This document shows positions 8,025 through 17,407 of a stretch of DNA of 47,000 bases, piece by piece. The notes beneath the pieces were generated by a model. That model made no database searches. It worked only from the letters and a program-made list of their open reading frames with translations, and was not told where the DNA came from. Location of the stretch: contig NZ_JAELTU010000043.1 in the NCBI RefSeq assembly GCF_016429015.1, forward strand, positions 1 to 47,000, given 5' to 3'. The first letter of the stretch is position 1; each line of letters opens with the position of its first letter. The position numbers and the translations under genes were made by a program. Origin of the DNA: Rhizobium sp. ASV20. GTDB taxonomy: Bacteria; Pseudomonadota; Alphaproteobacteria; Rhizobiales; Rhizobiaceae.

Positions 8025-8055
8025 TTCGAACGAAGTCCAGGCTGCTCGCCACCGA

Positions 8056-8757
8056 TCAGGGCATCGACATTGCGATGCCGCTATAGGGATCAATCCAGGT
8101 CAGATGATCATTGACCGCCCTTACGCCAGGAACGTTTTCCGCAAGCACCCTTGCCGCCATGCGCTCGCGCTCGTCGAAGATAGAGCCCGATAGTTCCACA
8201 ACGCCGCCCTTGACGTCCACACGGAGAAATCCGTTCTTGCTCCAGCTATGCTTTGCGAGTTCGTCAGCGACGCAGGCTTTTATCTTTGCGTCGTCGTACG
8301 GCTCAGCCCTTGCGGCCAGAAGGCCGGCAAGCGCGCGCAGCAGGTCGGAGCGGGTGACAATTCCCACCAGCTTTTCTCCATCCACCACGGGAAGTCGCTT
8401 GATGTTCTCACGCTCCATCATTTCCACCGCCGCGTTAATTGAGGAGGAAGGCGAGATCGTCTTTACCGGTGATGTCATAACCTCCTCGACCAGCCGTCCA
8501 TTGGCGTGCGCGTATTCCTCCGCCAATCGGCCAGGACCCACGAAGAACTCAAGGAGCGCCGAGCGCTGGCGCTCGGTTTCGAGCTCACCCCGTCTCAAGA
8601 AGTCACTTTCGCTGATCACTCCGACGACGGCGCCATTGTCATCGACGACTGGAAGGCCACTCAGATGCTTGTCCAGCAGCAATCTTGCAGCATCGACGAT
8701 TGACGCTGACGTTTTCACGGTAACCGGCCCGGCCGTCATGATGTCTTGGATAAGCAT
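8056..8757 (-). CDS. CBS-pair/BON domain protein
   Basis: A 233-aa paralogue of the proteins at 3482 and 46023. It has CBS1 (SGLPVVDDNGAVVGVISESD), the shared inter-CBS linker (TERQRSALLEFFVGPGRLAE), CBS2 (KRLPVVDGEKLVGIVTRSD) and a C-terminal BON domain (VKGGVVELSGSIFDERERMA) ending in a LTWIDPYSGIAM tail like that of the 46023 copy. A GGAGAAAGACC ribosome site before the ATG supports the start. It probably senses adenine nucleotides and couples this to an envelope or lipid partner, by analogy with the domains. It is transcribed alone behind a perfectly spaced FNR/FixK box at 8914. Confidence 0.9.
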   Translation of the reverse strand: MLIQDIMTAGPVTVKTSASIVDAARLLLDKHLSGLPVVDDNGAVVGVISESDFLRRGELETERQRSALLEFFVGPGRLAEEYAHANGRLVEEVMTSPVKTISPSSSINAAVEMMERENIKRLPVVDGEKLVGIVTRSDLLRALAGLLAARAEPYDDAKIKACVADELAKHSWSKNGFLRVDVKGGVVELSGSIFDERERMAARVLAENVPGVRAVNDHLTWIDPYSGIAMSMP

Positions 8758-8913
8758 GGTCTTTCTCCATATGAGCGGACATCGACTGAATCGCCTCTCT
8801 TAGCGGTGTCGACATTTCGAGACGCGGCCTGTGTCTCACAATGGCCTGTGGTCGAAGGCGACGTACTCGGGAATAGGCAGGTTGAATAATAGCGCTGATA
8901 TCGGGGAATGGAG

Positions 8914-8927
8914 TTGATCGACGTCAA
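8914..8927 (-). promoter_or_regulatory. FNR/FixK box
   Basis: TTGATCGACGTCAA fits TTGAY-N4-RTCAA. On the minus strand a TATTAT hexamer (8891-8886, 5 of 6 to consensus) is exactly 32 nt from the centre, making this one of the clearest promoters in the window. The CBS-BON gene starts at 8757, giving a leader of about 120 nt. Confidence 0.88.
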
Positions 8928-8994
8928 AACGCAAAGTAAATCCTGGGAGAAATCAGCTTCCGGCGGACGGAGAAACCGCCCTGCCCGAACGGTG

Positions 8995-9579
8995 TTAGCG
9001 ACCATGCCGGCCGAGCATTTCCACCTTCTTGAGCCAGCGGGTTCTTTCGGCAGAGCTCGCCCGTTCAATTGAGCCGAAGAACGTCTGTCGGGCGGGTCGA
9101 ATTCCACTGAAGTTAAGGATACTGCGGCGCAAGACCTCCGTGCCGTGAGCGCCGTACCAAAGCCGATAGACAATGGTCGGCATACCCATGGTGACGATGA
9201 TCCGCGCCGTGCACCCTCCGGGTAGCTTTCGCACCGCGCCCCCCTCTGCGTATTGGAAGGCAATGCCCGGTCGAAAGACCTGTTCCAGAAACGCTTTCAG
9301 CAGAGCCGGCATTGTGCCTAGCCAGAGCGGGAAGATCAAAACGATATGCTCCGCCCATTGGATTGCTTCGCCTGCCGGAACCAGCACGTCCGGAATGGGA
9401 TCATTCTCGAACGCCTCTTGCGAGCGAAGCAATGGAAAATCCAGCTGCGAGAGATCGAGCCTGCGAAGCATAAAGCCTGCCAGGGCAGCGCCATCCGCGT
9501 AGGAATCGGCGAGCGCTCGGCAGAGGTGACCATTGCGGCCGTCGGGATGCGCTTCAATAATCAATATGTGCCGTGACAA
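8995..9579 (-). CDS. Flavodoxin-like NAD(P)H oxidoreductase (Flavodoxin_2 family)
   Basis: A 194-aa flavoprotein of the NQO1/KefF/MdaB-like group, which reduces quinones or similar acceptors with NAD(P)H. It opens with HILIIEAHPDGRNGHLCRAL, the FMN-phosphate-binding strand-loop, and carries IVLIFPLWLGTMPALLKAFL and the LEQVFRPGIAFQY segment typical of the family. The C-terminal half includes GMPTIVYRLWYGAHG. The start codon is TTG at 9579, supported by AGGAG about 8 nt upstream. It is soluble and probably keeps quinones reduced under low oxygen or protects against redox cycling. Confidence 0.87.
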   Translation of the reverse strand: MSRHILIIEAHPDGRNGHLCRALADSYADGAALAGFMLRRLDLSQLDFPLLRSQEAFENDPIPDVLVPAGEAIQWAEHIVLIFPLWLGTMPALLKAFLEQVFRPGIAFQYAEGGAVRKLPGGCTARIIVTMGMPTIVYRLWYGAHGTEVLRRSILNFSGIRPARQTFFGSIERASSAERTRWLKKVEMLGRHGR

Positions 9580-9714
9580 GATCGCATCTCCTGCAGTTGG
9601 AACAACGGTTTACCGACACAGTCACCAAGCATCCCGTTAGTCGGCCGAGCCAAACTTGGCCGCACGAAAATCTCTTTCTTGGTTGTCACGATGGTTGATC
9701 CTGTCAACTTCGCC

Positions 9715-9728
9715 TTGATCTGTCGCAA
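9715..9728 (-). promoter_or_regulatory. FNR/FixK-like box (asymmetric)
   Basis: TTGATCTGTCGCAA has one perfect half and one CGCAA half; on the minus strand it reads TTGCGACAGATCAA, the same asymmetric form as at 5097 and 14083. It is about 140 nt upstream of the oxidoreductase start at 9579. No good -10-like hexamer is seen at the expected distance. Confidence 0.45.
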
Positions 9729-9766
9729 TGCAGGAGCCTGAATTCGATATCGGGAGTTCTGACTGT

Positions 9767-9780
9767 TTGAGCAGGATCAA
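9767..9780 (+). promoter_or_regulatory. FNR/FixK-like box
   Basis: TTGAGCAGGATCAA has one mismatch in the outer TTGAT half. A CATTCT hexamer at 9804-9809 is 33 nt from the centre, and macA starts at 9835. It probably drives macA-macB. Confidence 0.7.
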
Positions 9781-9834
9781 TGCCTAACGGTCCACTTCGA
9801 GCGCATTCTCCTTTCGACGAAAGGGACGATGCCC

Positions 9835-11076
9835 ATGGACAATCTGGTTGAAGTATCATCGCAGCGAGACGTAAGCCCGCCCACCTTGAAAAATAGATCG
9901 AGGAGGAAGTTGTCACGGCGGTTCTGGCTCGCGACTTCTCTACTGGGGGTAGGAGCAATCGCGCTCCTGTTCGTCTGGATGGGTGCTGATCACGAGCAAC
10001 CGCCGACGTTCGAATCCCTCGTCGTCGACAAGGGAGATATTGTACGGCAGGTAATGGCAACCGGAACGGTCAATCCACAATTGACGATTATTGTCGGGAG
10101 CTATGTGTCCGGGCCGATTACCCGGATCCAATGCGACTATAATACGATGGTGAGATCAGATCAGGTTTGCGCGACTATCGATGCTCGCCCGTATCAGACC
10201 ATCGTCGATCAGAATAATGCCGATCTAGCTGTCGCCACGGCTCAGCTGAAGAAGGACCAGGCGAATCTGACCTACACGCAATTAAACTTCCAACGAAACC
10301 TCCGGCTGAAAGATGCCAACGCTGTATCTGAGGATACGGTGGATATTGCGAAGAATCTTGTCGAGCAGGCAAATGCGCAGGTCGGCCTTGATCAGGCGGC
10401 CATCGAGCAGCGAAAGGCGGCGCTTTCAGCTGCTCGGATCAATCTTGACTATACCAATATCCGTTCTCCCGTGGATGGCATCGTGGTGTCGCGCAACGTG
10501 ACGCAGGGGCAGACCGTGGCGGCCAGTTTTCAAACGCCAACGCTTTTCCTCATCGCCACCGACCTCACCCTGATGCAAGTCGACACCAACATCAGTGAAA
10601 GTGACATCGGTGGGATCAAGAATGGCGAAGCCGTCACCTTCACCGTCGACGCCTTTCCGGAACATGCATTTAAAGGGACAGTTTCTCAGGTTCGGCAATC
10701 TCCTCAGACAGTGCAGAATGTTGTGACTTTCGACGCCGTTGTAACCGTTGACAACAAAGACCTTCAGCTCAAGCCGGGCATGACTGCATCCCTCAATATT
10801 GTGATCGATCAGCAATCGAACGTGCTGCGAGTCCCCAATCAGGCTTTGCGTTTCGATCCCAAAGGGTCCGGCAGCGAGCTCCCGGCAGACGACAAGGCAA
10901 GCCATGTCTGGGTCGTGCGCGACGGCGGATTGATCAGGCTCCGGGTGACGCCGGGGATCAACGATGAATTCTACACCGCCGTTACTGCCAGCGAGCTTAA
11001 GCCGGGCGACAGAGTTGTGGTCGCTCAGACGTCCCCTTCGAATTCGTCCGCAGCGTTCTCCTTCCTCAGGTTCTAG
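9835..11076 (+). CDS. macA: Periplasmic adaptor of tripartite efflux pump (MacA-like)
   Basis: A 413-aa HlyD/MacA-type membrane fusion protein. It has an N-terminal cytoplasmic tail with one transmembrane helix (about residues 30-50, LATSLLGVGAIALLFVWMG), a biotinyl-lipoyl half (GTVNPQLTIIVGSYVSGPIT), a long alpha-helical hairpin (about 110-200), the second lipoyl half (LDYTNIRSPVDGIVVSRNVT), and beta-barrel and membrane-proximal domains. It links the MacB pump to an outer-membrane channel; no TolC-like gene is present here. AGGGA 8 nt before ATG 9835 favours this start over the ATG two codons upstream. macB follows 8 nt later. Confidence 0.9.
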   Translation: MDNLVEVSSQRDVSPPTLKNRSRRKLSRRFWLATSLLGVGAIALLFVWMGADHEQPPTFESLVVDKGDIVRQVMATGTVNPQLTIIVGSYVSGPITRIQCDYNTMVRSDQVCATIDARPYQTIVDQNNADLAVATAQLKKDQANLTYTQLNFQRNLRLKDANAVSEDTVDIAKNLVEQANAQVGLDQAAIEQRKAALSAARINLDYTNIRSPVDGIVVSRNVTQGQTVAASFQTPTLFLIATDLTLMQVDTNISESDIGGIKNGEAVTFTVDAFPEHAFKGTVSQVRQSPQTVQNVVTFDAVVTVDNKDLQLKPGMTASLNIVIDQQSNVLRVPNQALRFDPKGSGSELPADDKASHVWVVRDGGLIRLRVTPGINDEFYTAVTASELKPGDRVVVAQTSPSNSSAAFSFLRF

Positions 11077-11084
11077 GTCCCATT

Positions 11085-13187
11085 ATGATGGTCTGTTCAG
11101 CCAAGCCACCAACCATCTTGCTGAAGAACATATCGAAGACCTTCACGGTCGGCGATACCAACATCCCTGCCGTTCGGAACGTCACCCTTACGATCAAACA
11201 GGGAGAATTCGTTGCGATTATCGGTTCCTCGGGATCCGGAAAATCGACGCTGATGTCCATTCTCGGGTGCCTCGACCGTCCAAGCAGCGGGAATTTTCTT
11301 TTCGACGGCGTGGATGTCGGAGGGCTCGCAGAGGCAGAACTTGCGGCTATGCGCAGCGAACGCCTGGGCTTTGTGTTTCAGAGCTTCAATCTGTTGCCTC
11401 GCCGTGGCGCCCTAGAGAATGTCTGCCTGCCCCTCTACTACACCAAGGCTGGGAGCGTCGACCGAAGGGCGATGATTGACCGTGCGCGTCAATCGCTGCA
11501 GCGACTAGGTCTTGGAGCCAGACAGAACAATACGCCCGGGCAATTATCCGGTGGTCAGCAGCAGCGTGTTGCCATAGCACGGGCCTTGATCAACATGCCG
11601 GACCTGCTGCTTGCGGACGAGCCAACAGGCAATCTGGATACAAAGACCTCCCTTGAAATCATGGACACGATTGTGTCCCTCAACCGTCAGAACGGCCTGA
11701 CGGTTGTGTTGGTCACACATGAACGCGATATCGCAGCCTACGCAGATCGCGTCATTACCATGCGCGACGGAGAGATTGTTTCCGACGAATCCAACCCCGT
11801 CGAACGGCGTCTCGAAACGCACCGTCCGTTGACGCAGATACCCGAGGCGACGGCTGGCAGCCGCTCCCGCTTTGACATGGCGCTTTCCTTTGCAACGATG
11901 ACGCTTTCGGCGGCCGGGCAAGCCATCTTGCGCAACAGAATGCGGTCGGCTCTGACAATGCTTGGCGTATTCATCGGAGTTGCCGCGCTCATCGTCATGG
12001 TGGCGGTGGGCCAGGGTGCGAATATTGCAGTCATGAAGCAGATCGAGAGCCTCGGAACGAATGTCGTCGTAGTCTTGCCCGGCGCGCTTACAAGCGGTGG
12101 TACACGTGGCGGTTTTGGCAGTGCAAGTACGCTGACGGTCGCGGATGCACGGGCTCTCGCCAAGGAGCCGCATATTGCAAATGTCGGCTATCTGATCCGC
12201 CAGCAGGGCATGCTTGCCTATGGCGGCAAGAATTGGACGACAAGCATTCAGGGCGTAAGCGAGACCTATCCGGCGATTACCAATTGGCACATTGCCGCTG
12301 GTGCACCGATCAGCCGGGAGAACGAGCAGGCCGAAGCGCTGGTCGCGGTTATTGGCCAAACGGTGTTTCGCCAGCTGTTTGAAGCGGGCGAAAACCCCTT
12401 GGGGGCGACGATCCGGATCCGGAACGTTCCCATGCGCGTCGTCGGGCTTCTGGCGGCGAAAGGACAATCTGCACTCGGTCAGGATCAGGACGATGTCGTC
12501 ATGATACCGTTTACGACAGCGGAGCGTCGCGTCCTCGGCGTGGCAGCTCCGCTTCAAGCCCAAGCACTCACCAATTGGGCCTATCTGCCGCCGCCGAACC
12601 CCTATGGTCTCCAGCCACGCCTAGCGGGCTTTGCCAATCTATTGTTCGTGCAAGCCAAGAGTGCCGATCAGGTACGCGATGCCATTGCCGGCATCACCTC
12701 AGTCCTCATGCGGCGTCACAATGTCAGATCCGAGGAGAACAGGGATTTCGATGTCAGAAACCTAAGTCAGTTCGCAGAGACCGCCAAAAGCAGCAGCCGC
12801 GTCATGGCATTGCTTCTCGCCGCCGTCGCATCGATATCACTGCTGGTCGGCGGTATCGGCATCATGAACATTCTTCTGGTCTCCGTGACCGAGAGGACCC
12901 GCGAAATAGGGCTGCGCATGGCGATCGGAGCAAGGCGCATCCATATATTGCTGCAGTTTCTTGCCGAGGCGATATTTCTCAGCGTCACAGGCGGCCTGGC
13001 GGGGATTGTGGTTGGGGTTGGGATCTCGCTGGTCATCTCGCAGCTTTTAAATTGGCCCGCCTCTTTGTCTGGCGAGGCAATTGCAGGAGGATTTGCTTTT
13101 GCAGTGATGGTCGGGGCGTTTTTCGGATATTATCCAGCACACAAGGCCGCGAACCTTAATCCGATCGAAGCATTACGTTACGAATAG
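11085..13187 (+). CDS. macB: MacB-type ABC exporter (ATPase fused to FtsX-like permease)
   Basis: A 700-aa inner-membrane ABC pump driven by ATP. The nucleotide-binding domain has Walker [10 protein letters not shown] (residues 47-55), the signature [15 protein letters not shown], Walker [14 protein letters not shown] and the H-loop VTHERD. A transmembrane helix follows (near 290), then a large periplasmic MacB_PCD domain and three C-terminal helices of the FtsX domain (FNDL-like stretch [20 protein letters not shown]). Length is close to normal for MacB (about 650). It exports small molecules or peptides with MacA. Two adjacent ATGs begin the frame. Confidence 0.92.
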   Translation: MMVCSAKPPTILLKNISKTFTVGDTNIPAVRNVTLTIKQGEFVAIIGSSGSGKSTLMSILGCLDRPSSGNFLFDGVDVGGLAEAELAAMRSERLGFVFQSFNLLPRRGALENVCLPLYYTKAGSVDRRAMIDRARQSLQRLGLGARQNNTPGQLSGGQQQRVAIARALINMPDLLLADEPTGNLDTKTSLEIMDTIVSLNRQNGLTVVLVTHERDIAAYADRVITMRDGEIVSDESNPVERRLETHRPLTQIPEATAGSRSRFDMALSFATMTLSAAGQAILRNRMRSALTMLGVFIGVAALIVMVAVGQGANIAVMKQIESLGTNVVVVLPGALTSGGTRGGFGSASTLTVADARALAKEPHIANVGYLIRQQGMLAYGGKNWTTSIQGVSETYPAITNWHIAAGAPISRENEQAEALVAVIGQTVFRQLFEAGENPLGATIRIRNVPMRVVGLLAAKGQSALGQDQDDVVMIPFTTAERRVLGVAAPLQAQALTNWAYLPPPNPYGLQPRLAGFANLLFVQAKSADQVRDAIAGITSVLMRRHNVRSEENRDFDVRNLSQFAETAKSSSRVMALLLAAVASISLLVGGIGIMNILLVSVTERTREIGLRMAIGARRIHILLQFLAEAIFLSVTGGLAGIVVGVGISLVISQLLNWPASLSGEAIAGGFAFAVMVGAFFGYYPAHKAANLNPIEALRYE

Positions 13188-13306
13188 GCGGCCGCATCGG
13201 ACGTTCGGACCAGCTGCCAACGGCGCCTGTGCGCAAGCACGGAAAGCCACAAAGACATACCTTCAATAGCGGTCCAACTGGATCGCAGAAACCAAGGAGA
13301 CGACAC

Positions 13307-13660
13307 ATGAAGGATAGGCGCTGGCAAGATCATATAATATTCGTCGTCGGCCTGTGGCTGATCGTATCACCGTGGAGTCTTGGCGCACTCGGCCCGGATG
13401 CCCTCCCGCTTGGGGCCGCGGCCTGGAGCTTTTTCTTCTGCGGGCTGGTGGTTGCAGCGCTTGGGGGACTTGCCTATGCGTCGCGCTACGTTTGGGAGGA
13501 TAGGCTGGATGTCCTGCTTGGCGCTTGGCTCATTTCCTCGCCGTGGATCCTGCGCTTTGCTGACCACGCCCTGCTCACGTGGAATGCAATTCTATCCGGC
13601 CTGGCGCTAATGATTTTAGCGGGTTGGGTCCTTTGGAGAAAGCATCTCACAGACCTATAG
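13307..13660 (+). CDS. SPW-repeat membrane protein
   Basis: A 117-aa membrane protein with two SPW motifs (VSPWSLGALG and SSPWILRFAD), each at the end of a hydrophobic helix, plus two more helices, giving the four-helix SPW-repeat topology (Pfam SPW). AAGGAG 7 nt before ATG 13307 sets the start. It follows macB by about 120 nt and may be the last gene of that operon, because no FNR-type box was seen in the gap. A second SPW-type protein at 32524 does have its own box. Function is unknown. Confidence 0.85.
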   Translation: MKDRRWQDHIIFVVGLWLIVSPWSLGALGPDALPLGAAAWSFFFCGLVVAALGGLAYASRYVWEDRLDVLLGAWLISSPWILRFADHALLTWNAILSGLALMILAGWVLWRKHLTDL

Positions 13661-13784
13661 TTCGTGGCTCCTCTGATTGGCGACCCGCAAACATGTGATC
13701 CGGTGTACGATTTGATCGACAATGCAAGCTACCACACCAAAATCTGCCAACCATATTTGATCGGTATCGCTTACTCAATTAACA

Positions 13785-13952
13785 TCAATTGATTGAGCGC
13801 TGCAACTCAACGCGATCGCGTGCCAACTCCGCTCTCGTCTGTACGAACAGTACCCCAATCACGGTTGCAATCATCAAAACCAGAATAATGAACAGCATGT
13901 GATCGATCACAAACCAACGCAGCGAACGGAGGCGATCGAAGAGATGAGTCAT
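13785..13952 (-). CDS. Small single-pass membrane protein
   Basis: A 55-aa protein starting MTHLFDRLRSLRWF, with one long hydrophobic segment (MLFIILVLMIATVIGVLFV) and a charged helical tail (RAELARDRVELQRSIN). The basic N-terminus suggests N-in topology. The start could also be a TTG five codons upstream. An asymmetric FNR/FixK-like box with a CATAAT hexamer (5 of 6) at the right spacing lies about 130 nt upstream, which strongly supports this tiny gene being real. No family is recognised. Confidence 0.68.
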   Translation of the reverse strand: MTHLFDRLRSLRWFVIDHMLFIILVLMIATVIGVLFVQTRAELARDRVELQRSIN

Positions 13953-14082
13953 AGCGATTAGTTCCAAAGCCGTTGATGCGGCGGCAAGAAATTGTGGTCA
14001 AAGGCCGTCATCAGCCAGCATTGACACGCTAGCTTCCCGACTTTGCTCTCGACAATTATGACCGCAGCCAATCTCCGTCGCA

Positions 14083-14096
14083 TTGCGCCTGATCAA
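14083..14096 (-). promoter_or_regulatory. FNR/FixK-like box (asymmetric)
   Basis: TTGCGCCTGATCAA has a perfect ATCAA half and a TTGCG half. On the minus strand CATAAT (14060-14055) lies 32 nt from the centre. It drives the small membrane protein at 13952. Confidence 0.7.
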
Positions 14097-14098
14097 TC

Positions 14099-14631
14099 TC
14101 ATGCGAACATCAACGCGGACGTTTTTGGGCGATACGGGTGCATAGGTTTTCCAAGGTAACCCCACCCTTGCGTGATACTGAAATTGATCCAATCTGTTGA
14201 GAGTTGCGCATTACGCTTTAACGCGCCGGCGATCTCGCCTTTGAGATTTAGTGCAAGGCGCTGGGACGAATGCCCGGAGATTGGAGATGCCGACCACACC
14301 GTGGCGCTCTTTGACCACATTCTCAGCTGCGAGAGGTTGGAAGTGCCAAGTAGCGTCACCGGACAGCGTCACCCAGCCACGCTGGAATTTGTTCTCTATC
14401 GTTCCTTCAGGCAGCGCGCTATCCCATTCGATGATGTCGAGCGCTGTGGGGATATCTCGTCGTTAGCGTGAAGTTCGCGTCCTCAGTACCGCGCTTCGAT
14501 CCCCTCAGCTATGGTGCGCACATCTCTAACGCACCCGGAGGCGCTTTCGGTAGCCGACTTTTGCTTGTAGATTCTGAGGGGTTCAAATTGCAATTCGCCT
14601 GAAACGCAGGCCCACGGATAAGATCATTCAT
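14099..14631 (-). pseudogene. Decayed triple-BON domain protein
   Basis: Pieces of a BON-repeat protein related to the intact gene at 22226 appear in order on the minus strand but in changing frames. They are MNDLI at 14631, ELQFEP (compare ELEFEP in the intact copy), VRTIAEGIEARY followed by a stop, ALDIIEWDSALPEGTIENKF running into QRGWVTLSGDATWHFQ and HGVVGISNL, then after another frameshift GEIAGALKRNAQLSTDWINF, SITQGWGYLGK and a final stop at 14099. The third BON domain is truncated. At least four lesions are visible. It lies just downstream of the large ligase/GNAT gene in the same orientation. Confidence 0.85.
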
Positions 14632-14658
14632 CGCTATTCAGTGTCAGGCGTCGTTGCG

Positions 14659-17388
14659 TTAAATCAGCTCAGCTGGGTGCAGTTTTTCGTGCCAGGCGGA
14701 AGGACTAGGTCCGGGATCGCTGCGATTGGACAGCGCTCGCTGAACCCGCCAAAATGCTGTCTCGCTGGATGGTGCGGTCATCGTGAAGCTCGCCTTTCGG
14801 CAAAAGCTCAACATCTTGACATTGTCTGGCAGGACTGAACCACATACTTCCTTCAGACCTTGCGCGCCTGCATAGTCAAGAATTCGACCCAAGAGCGCAT
14901 TTCCGAGACCCTTTCTTTGGCAGTGGTGTCGCACAAGCAGCCCGAAATCACCCTTCTCCTTGACCTCATCAACCACCAGCCAGGCGACACCGGCGAGCTG
15001 CCCATCGCGATCAACCGCGACGAAAGCCATTTCCCGCTCATAGTCGATATATGTCATGCGAGCGGCGGTCGCATCGGCAAGCCTTGCTTGCTCGAAGAAG
15101 CAAGCGCTTATGTCGGATGGCGATACTCGATCCAGCATCGCCCCATATGCTTGGGCATCCCCAGGGCATATGGGGCGCATTATGAAGCTCTGACCCGCCA
15201 GACGGATCTTTCTCGTCCATTCAGTCGGATAGGATTTTATGATGAGGCGGCGATTTGGTGCTGGCTCGTGCAGACAGGAAGGATCAAGCTCTATTCGCGC
15301 ATCCGTCGCAATGACGGCCCGACCTGCGACAGCCAGGGGATTAATGTCGATCGCGCGAATGAAGGGAAAATCGACGGCCATTTGCGACAGGGCAAGGAGC
15401 GTTCGCTTGATGGCATCGAGATTTGTCGGCGGGACATGACGGAATCCGCCCAGCAGCTTTGATATTCTTGTTTCGTCGATGAGGTCCGCCGCCAGATCAT
15501 CATCAAGGGGCGGCAGTGAGATGGCAATATCATTGATTTGCTCGACGGCCACCCCTCCGGCTCCAAAGGCAATGACCGGCCCAAAGAGGGGGTCGACAGA
15601 AAGCCCGGCGAACAATTCGATACCGGCTTCCACCCTGATCATCGGTTCGACGACAAAGCCGTCGATCTCATCGCTCAGCCCTGCTTCCGATGCCCTATTT
15701 TGCATGTCTCGCGCAGCGCGGCATGCTGCAGCGCGGCTGCGAATGTCGAGCGCCACACCGCCAATCTCAGACTTGTGCGTGATGGACCGCGAAAGGATCT
15801 TTACGACGATAGAGCGATGGTTACGAAGCATTGCGGTGGCAAGCGCCGCGACGGCCGCTACATCTTTGGCAATTGAACATTCTGCGACCGGAATTTGATA
15901 GAGTCTCAAGACTGCCTTCGCCTCCGGCTCCGTCAGCATTGTTCGCGACTGGCGCGCGACACTCTCCATCAGCCTTAGCGCCTCCTTCCTGTTGACGGTA
16001 AGGTCTGAGGTGACGGGGATATGTTCAAGCGCCTTTTGGCGCCTTCCCCATTCTCCGAGAACGTGGAGAGCGGCAATTGCGTCGTCAGGTGTTGCATAGT
16101 CGGGTATGCCGGCAGCACGCAGGATCAACCTTCCCTCGCGGCTCGACCTGCCCCCGAGCAGACATGCAAGCAAGGGCTTGCCGGACCAGTCATTTTCCTG
16201 CACGGCGCTCACAATTGCCGCTGCGGTGACGGCTGGCTGCGCGGCCTGGACCGGACTATAGAGCGCGAGGATGGCATCAACACTCGGATCGCGCGCAACA
16301 ATCTTGATGGCTTCAGCTATTCTTGCCGGCGATGCGTCACCCAGGACATCGACCGGGTTGCTTTTCGACCAACCCGATGGAAGAACTCTGTCGAGCTCGT
16401 CTGTCGTCTGCGCGGTCAATACTGCCAGCTGCTCGCCGCGATCGAGGAGACTATCGACCGCAAGGACCCCCGCCCCTCCGCCATTGGTGACCAACGCCAC
16501 GCGCAGCGATGACGGAGGATGGGACTTTTGCGTAATTTCGGCAGCGGCTAAGAGTTCCGTCAGGCTTTTAACCCGGATGATCCCGGCGCGCTTCAGTATG
16601 GCGTCGACGATGCGGGAATTGCCGGTCAATGCGCCCGTATGGGTCGTTGCCGCCCTGGCTGCTTCGTGATGCCTGCCAGGCGCTATGGCGATTAACGGCT
16701 TCGTCCGCGACGCTGCGCGAGCAGCTGAGACGAACTTCCTCGGATTGGGGATGGATTCCAGATACATGACGATTGCGGCCGTCCGCTCATCGGCGGCAAG
16801 AAGATCTATGGCATCACCCGTATCGACATCGATCATGTCGCCGAGGGAAACAATCCTTGAGAAGCCTATGGAATGATCGGATGCCCAATCCAGGAGCGAA
16901 CTGACGACCGCTCCCGATTGCGAGATCAAGCCGATTTTCCCGCGTTCTGCATCGGTCAGGACGAAACTCAAATTAAGGTCCGCATCCGGAAGAAGGAGAC
17001 CCACAACATTAGGTCCAACAATGCGCAGGTCGTATGGTTGGGCGGCAGCAAGCACCGCCTTTTTCATGTCATCGTCAAGATTTCCGGTGACGATGATTGC
17101 AACTTTCGTTCCCTTGCGGCCCAGCTTTCGGGTGATGGAAGCGACCGTTGGCGCCGGCGTTGCAATTATCGCAATATCCGGCGGACTGGGCAAAGCATTG
17201 ACATCCCGAAAGCACGTCCTTCCGCGGATATTGGCGTATCTGGGATTTACCGGCCATATCTCCCCACAAAAACCACCATCAACGACATTCCTGAGAATTT
17301 TCGAACCGATCGCCTCTTCGCGAATTGATGCGCCGATGATGGCCACCGATTTCGGGTGCGATAACACAGCTAGGTTCTTGATGGACAT
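14659..17388 (-). CDS. Acyl-CoA ligase (ADP-forming)-type protein fused to a GNAT domain (Pat-like protein acyltransferase)
   Basis: A 909-aa fusion. An N-terminal CoA-binding domain (SVAIIGASIREEAIGSKILR), a succinyl-CoA-ligase-like domain with the His loop at H250 (ATTHTGALTG), a linker, an ATP-grasp domain (about 490-700, with KILSRSITHKSEIGGVALDI) and a C-terminal GNAT domain (about 735-890, with HHCQRKGLGNALLGRILDYA as the acetyl-CoA loop). This is the architecture of Pat, which acetylates acetyl-CoA synthetase and other enzymes. The retained His is the residue phosphorylated in active ADP-forming synthetases, so ligase activity is possible. AAGGAAG about 9 nt before the ATG supports the start. 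It follows the USP gene by 19 nt and is probably cotranscribed with it. Confidence 0.88.
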   Translation of the reverse strand: MSIKNLAVLSHPKSVAIIGASIREEAIGSKILRNVVDGGFCGEIWPVNPRYANIRGRTCFRDVNALPSPPDIAIIATPAPTVASITRKLGRKGTKVAIIVTGNLDDDMKKAVLAAAQPYDLRIVGPNVVGLLLPDADLNLSFVLTDAERGKIGLISQSGAVVSSLLDWASDHSIGFSRIVSLGDMIDVDTGDAIDLLAADERTAAIVMYLESIPNPRKFVSAARAASRTKPLIAIAPGRHHEAARAATTHTGALTGNSRIVDAILKRAGIIRVKSLTELLAAAEITQKSHPPSSLRVALVTNGGGAGVLAVDSLLDRGEQLAVLTAQTTDELDRVLPSGWSKSNPVDVLGDASPARIAEAIKIVARDPSVDAILALYSPVQAAQPAVTAAAIVSAVQENDWSGKPLLACLLGGRSSREGRLILRAAGIPDYATPDDAIAALHVLGEWGRRQKALEHIPVTSDLTVNRKEALRLMESVARQSRTMLTEPEAKAVLRLYQIPVAECSIAKDVAAVAALATAMLRNHRSIVVKILSRSITHKSEIGGVALDIRSRAAACRAARDMQNRASEAGLSDEIDGFVVEPMIRVEAGIELFAGLSVDPLFGPVIAFGAGGVAVEQINDIAISLPPLDDDLAADLIDETRISKLLGGFRHVPPTNLDAIKRTLLALSQMAVDFPFIRAIDINPLAVAGRAVIATDARIELDPSCLHEPAPNRRLIIKSYPTEWTRKIRLAGQSFIMRPICPGDAQAYGAMLDRVSPSDISACFFEQARLADATAARMTYIDYEREMAFVAVDRDGQLAGVAWLVVDEVKEKGDFGLLVRHHCQRKGLGNALLGRILDYAGAQGLKEVCGSVLPDNVKMLSFCRKASFTMTAPSSETAFWRVQRALSNRSDPGPSPSAWHEKLHPAELI

Positions 17389-17407
17389 GCGTGTATGCTT
17401 CCTTGGA

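Noticed and set aside
9694..9706. TTGATCCTGTCAA as an FNR-type box
   Set aside because: The spacer is 3 instead of 4 nt, so the half-sites are out of register.
11544..12563. Minus-strand frame of 339 codons
   Set aside because: Antisense to macB; Arg/His/Cys-rich composition is typical of a shadow frame.
14172..14471. Plus-strand frame of 99 codons
   Set aside because: Its complement encodes the remains of a BON-repeat protein, so this frame is a shadow of a pseudogene.
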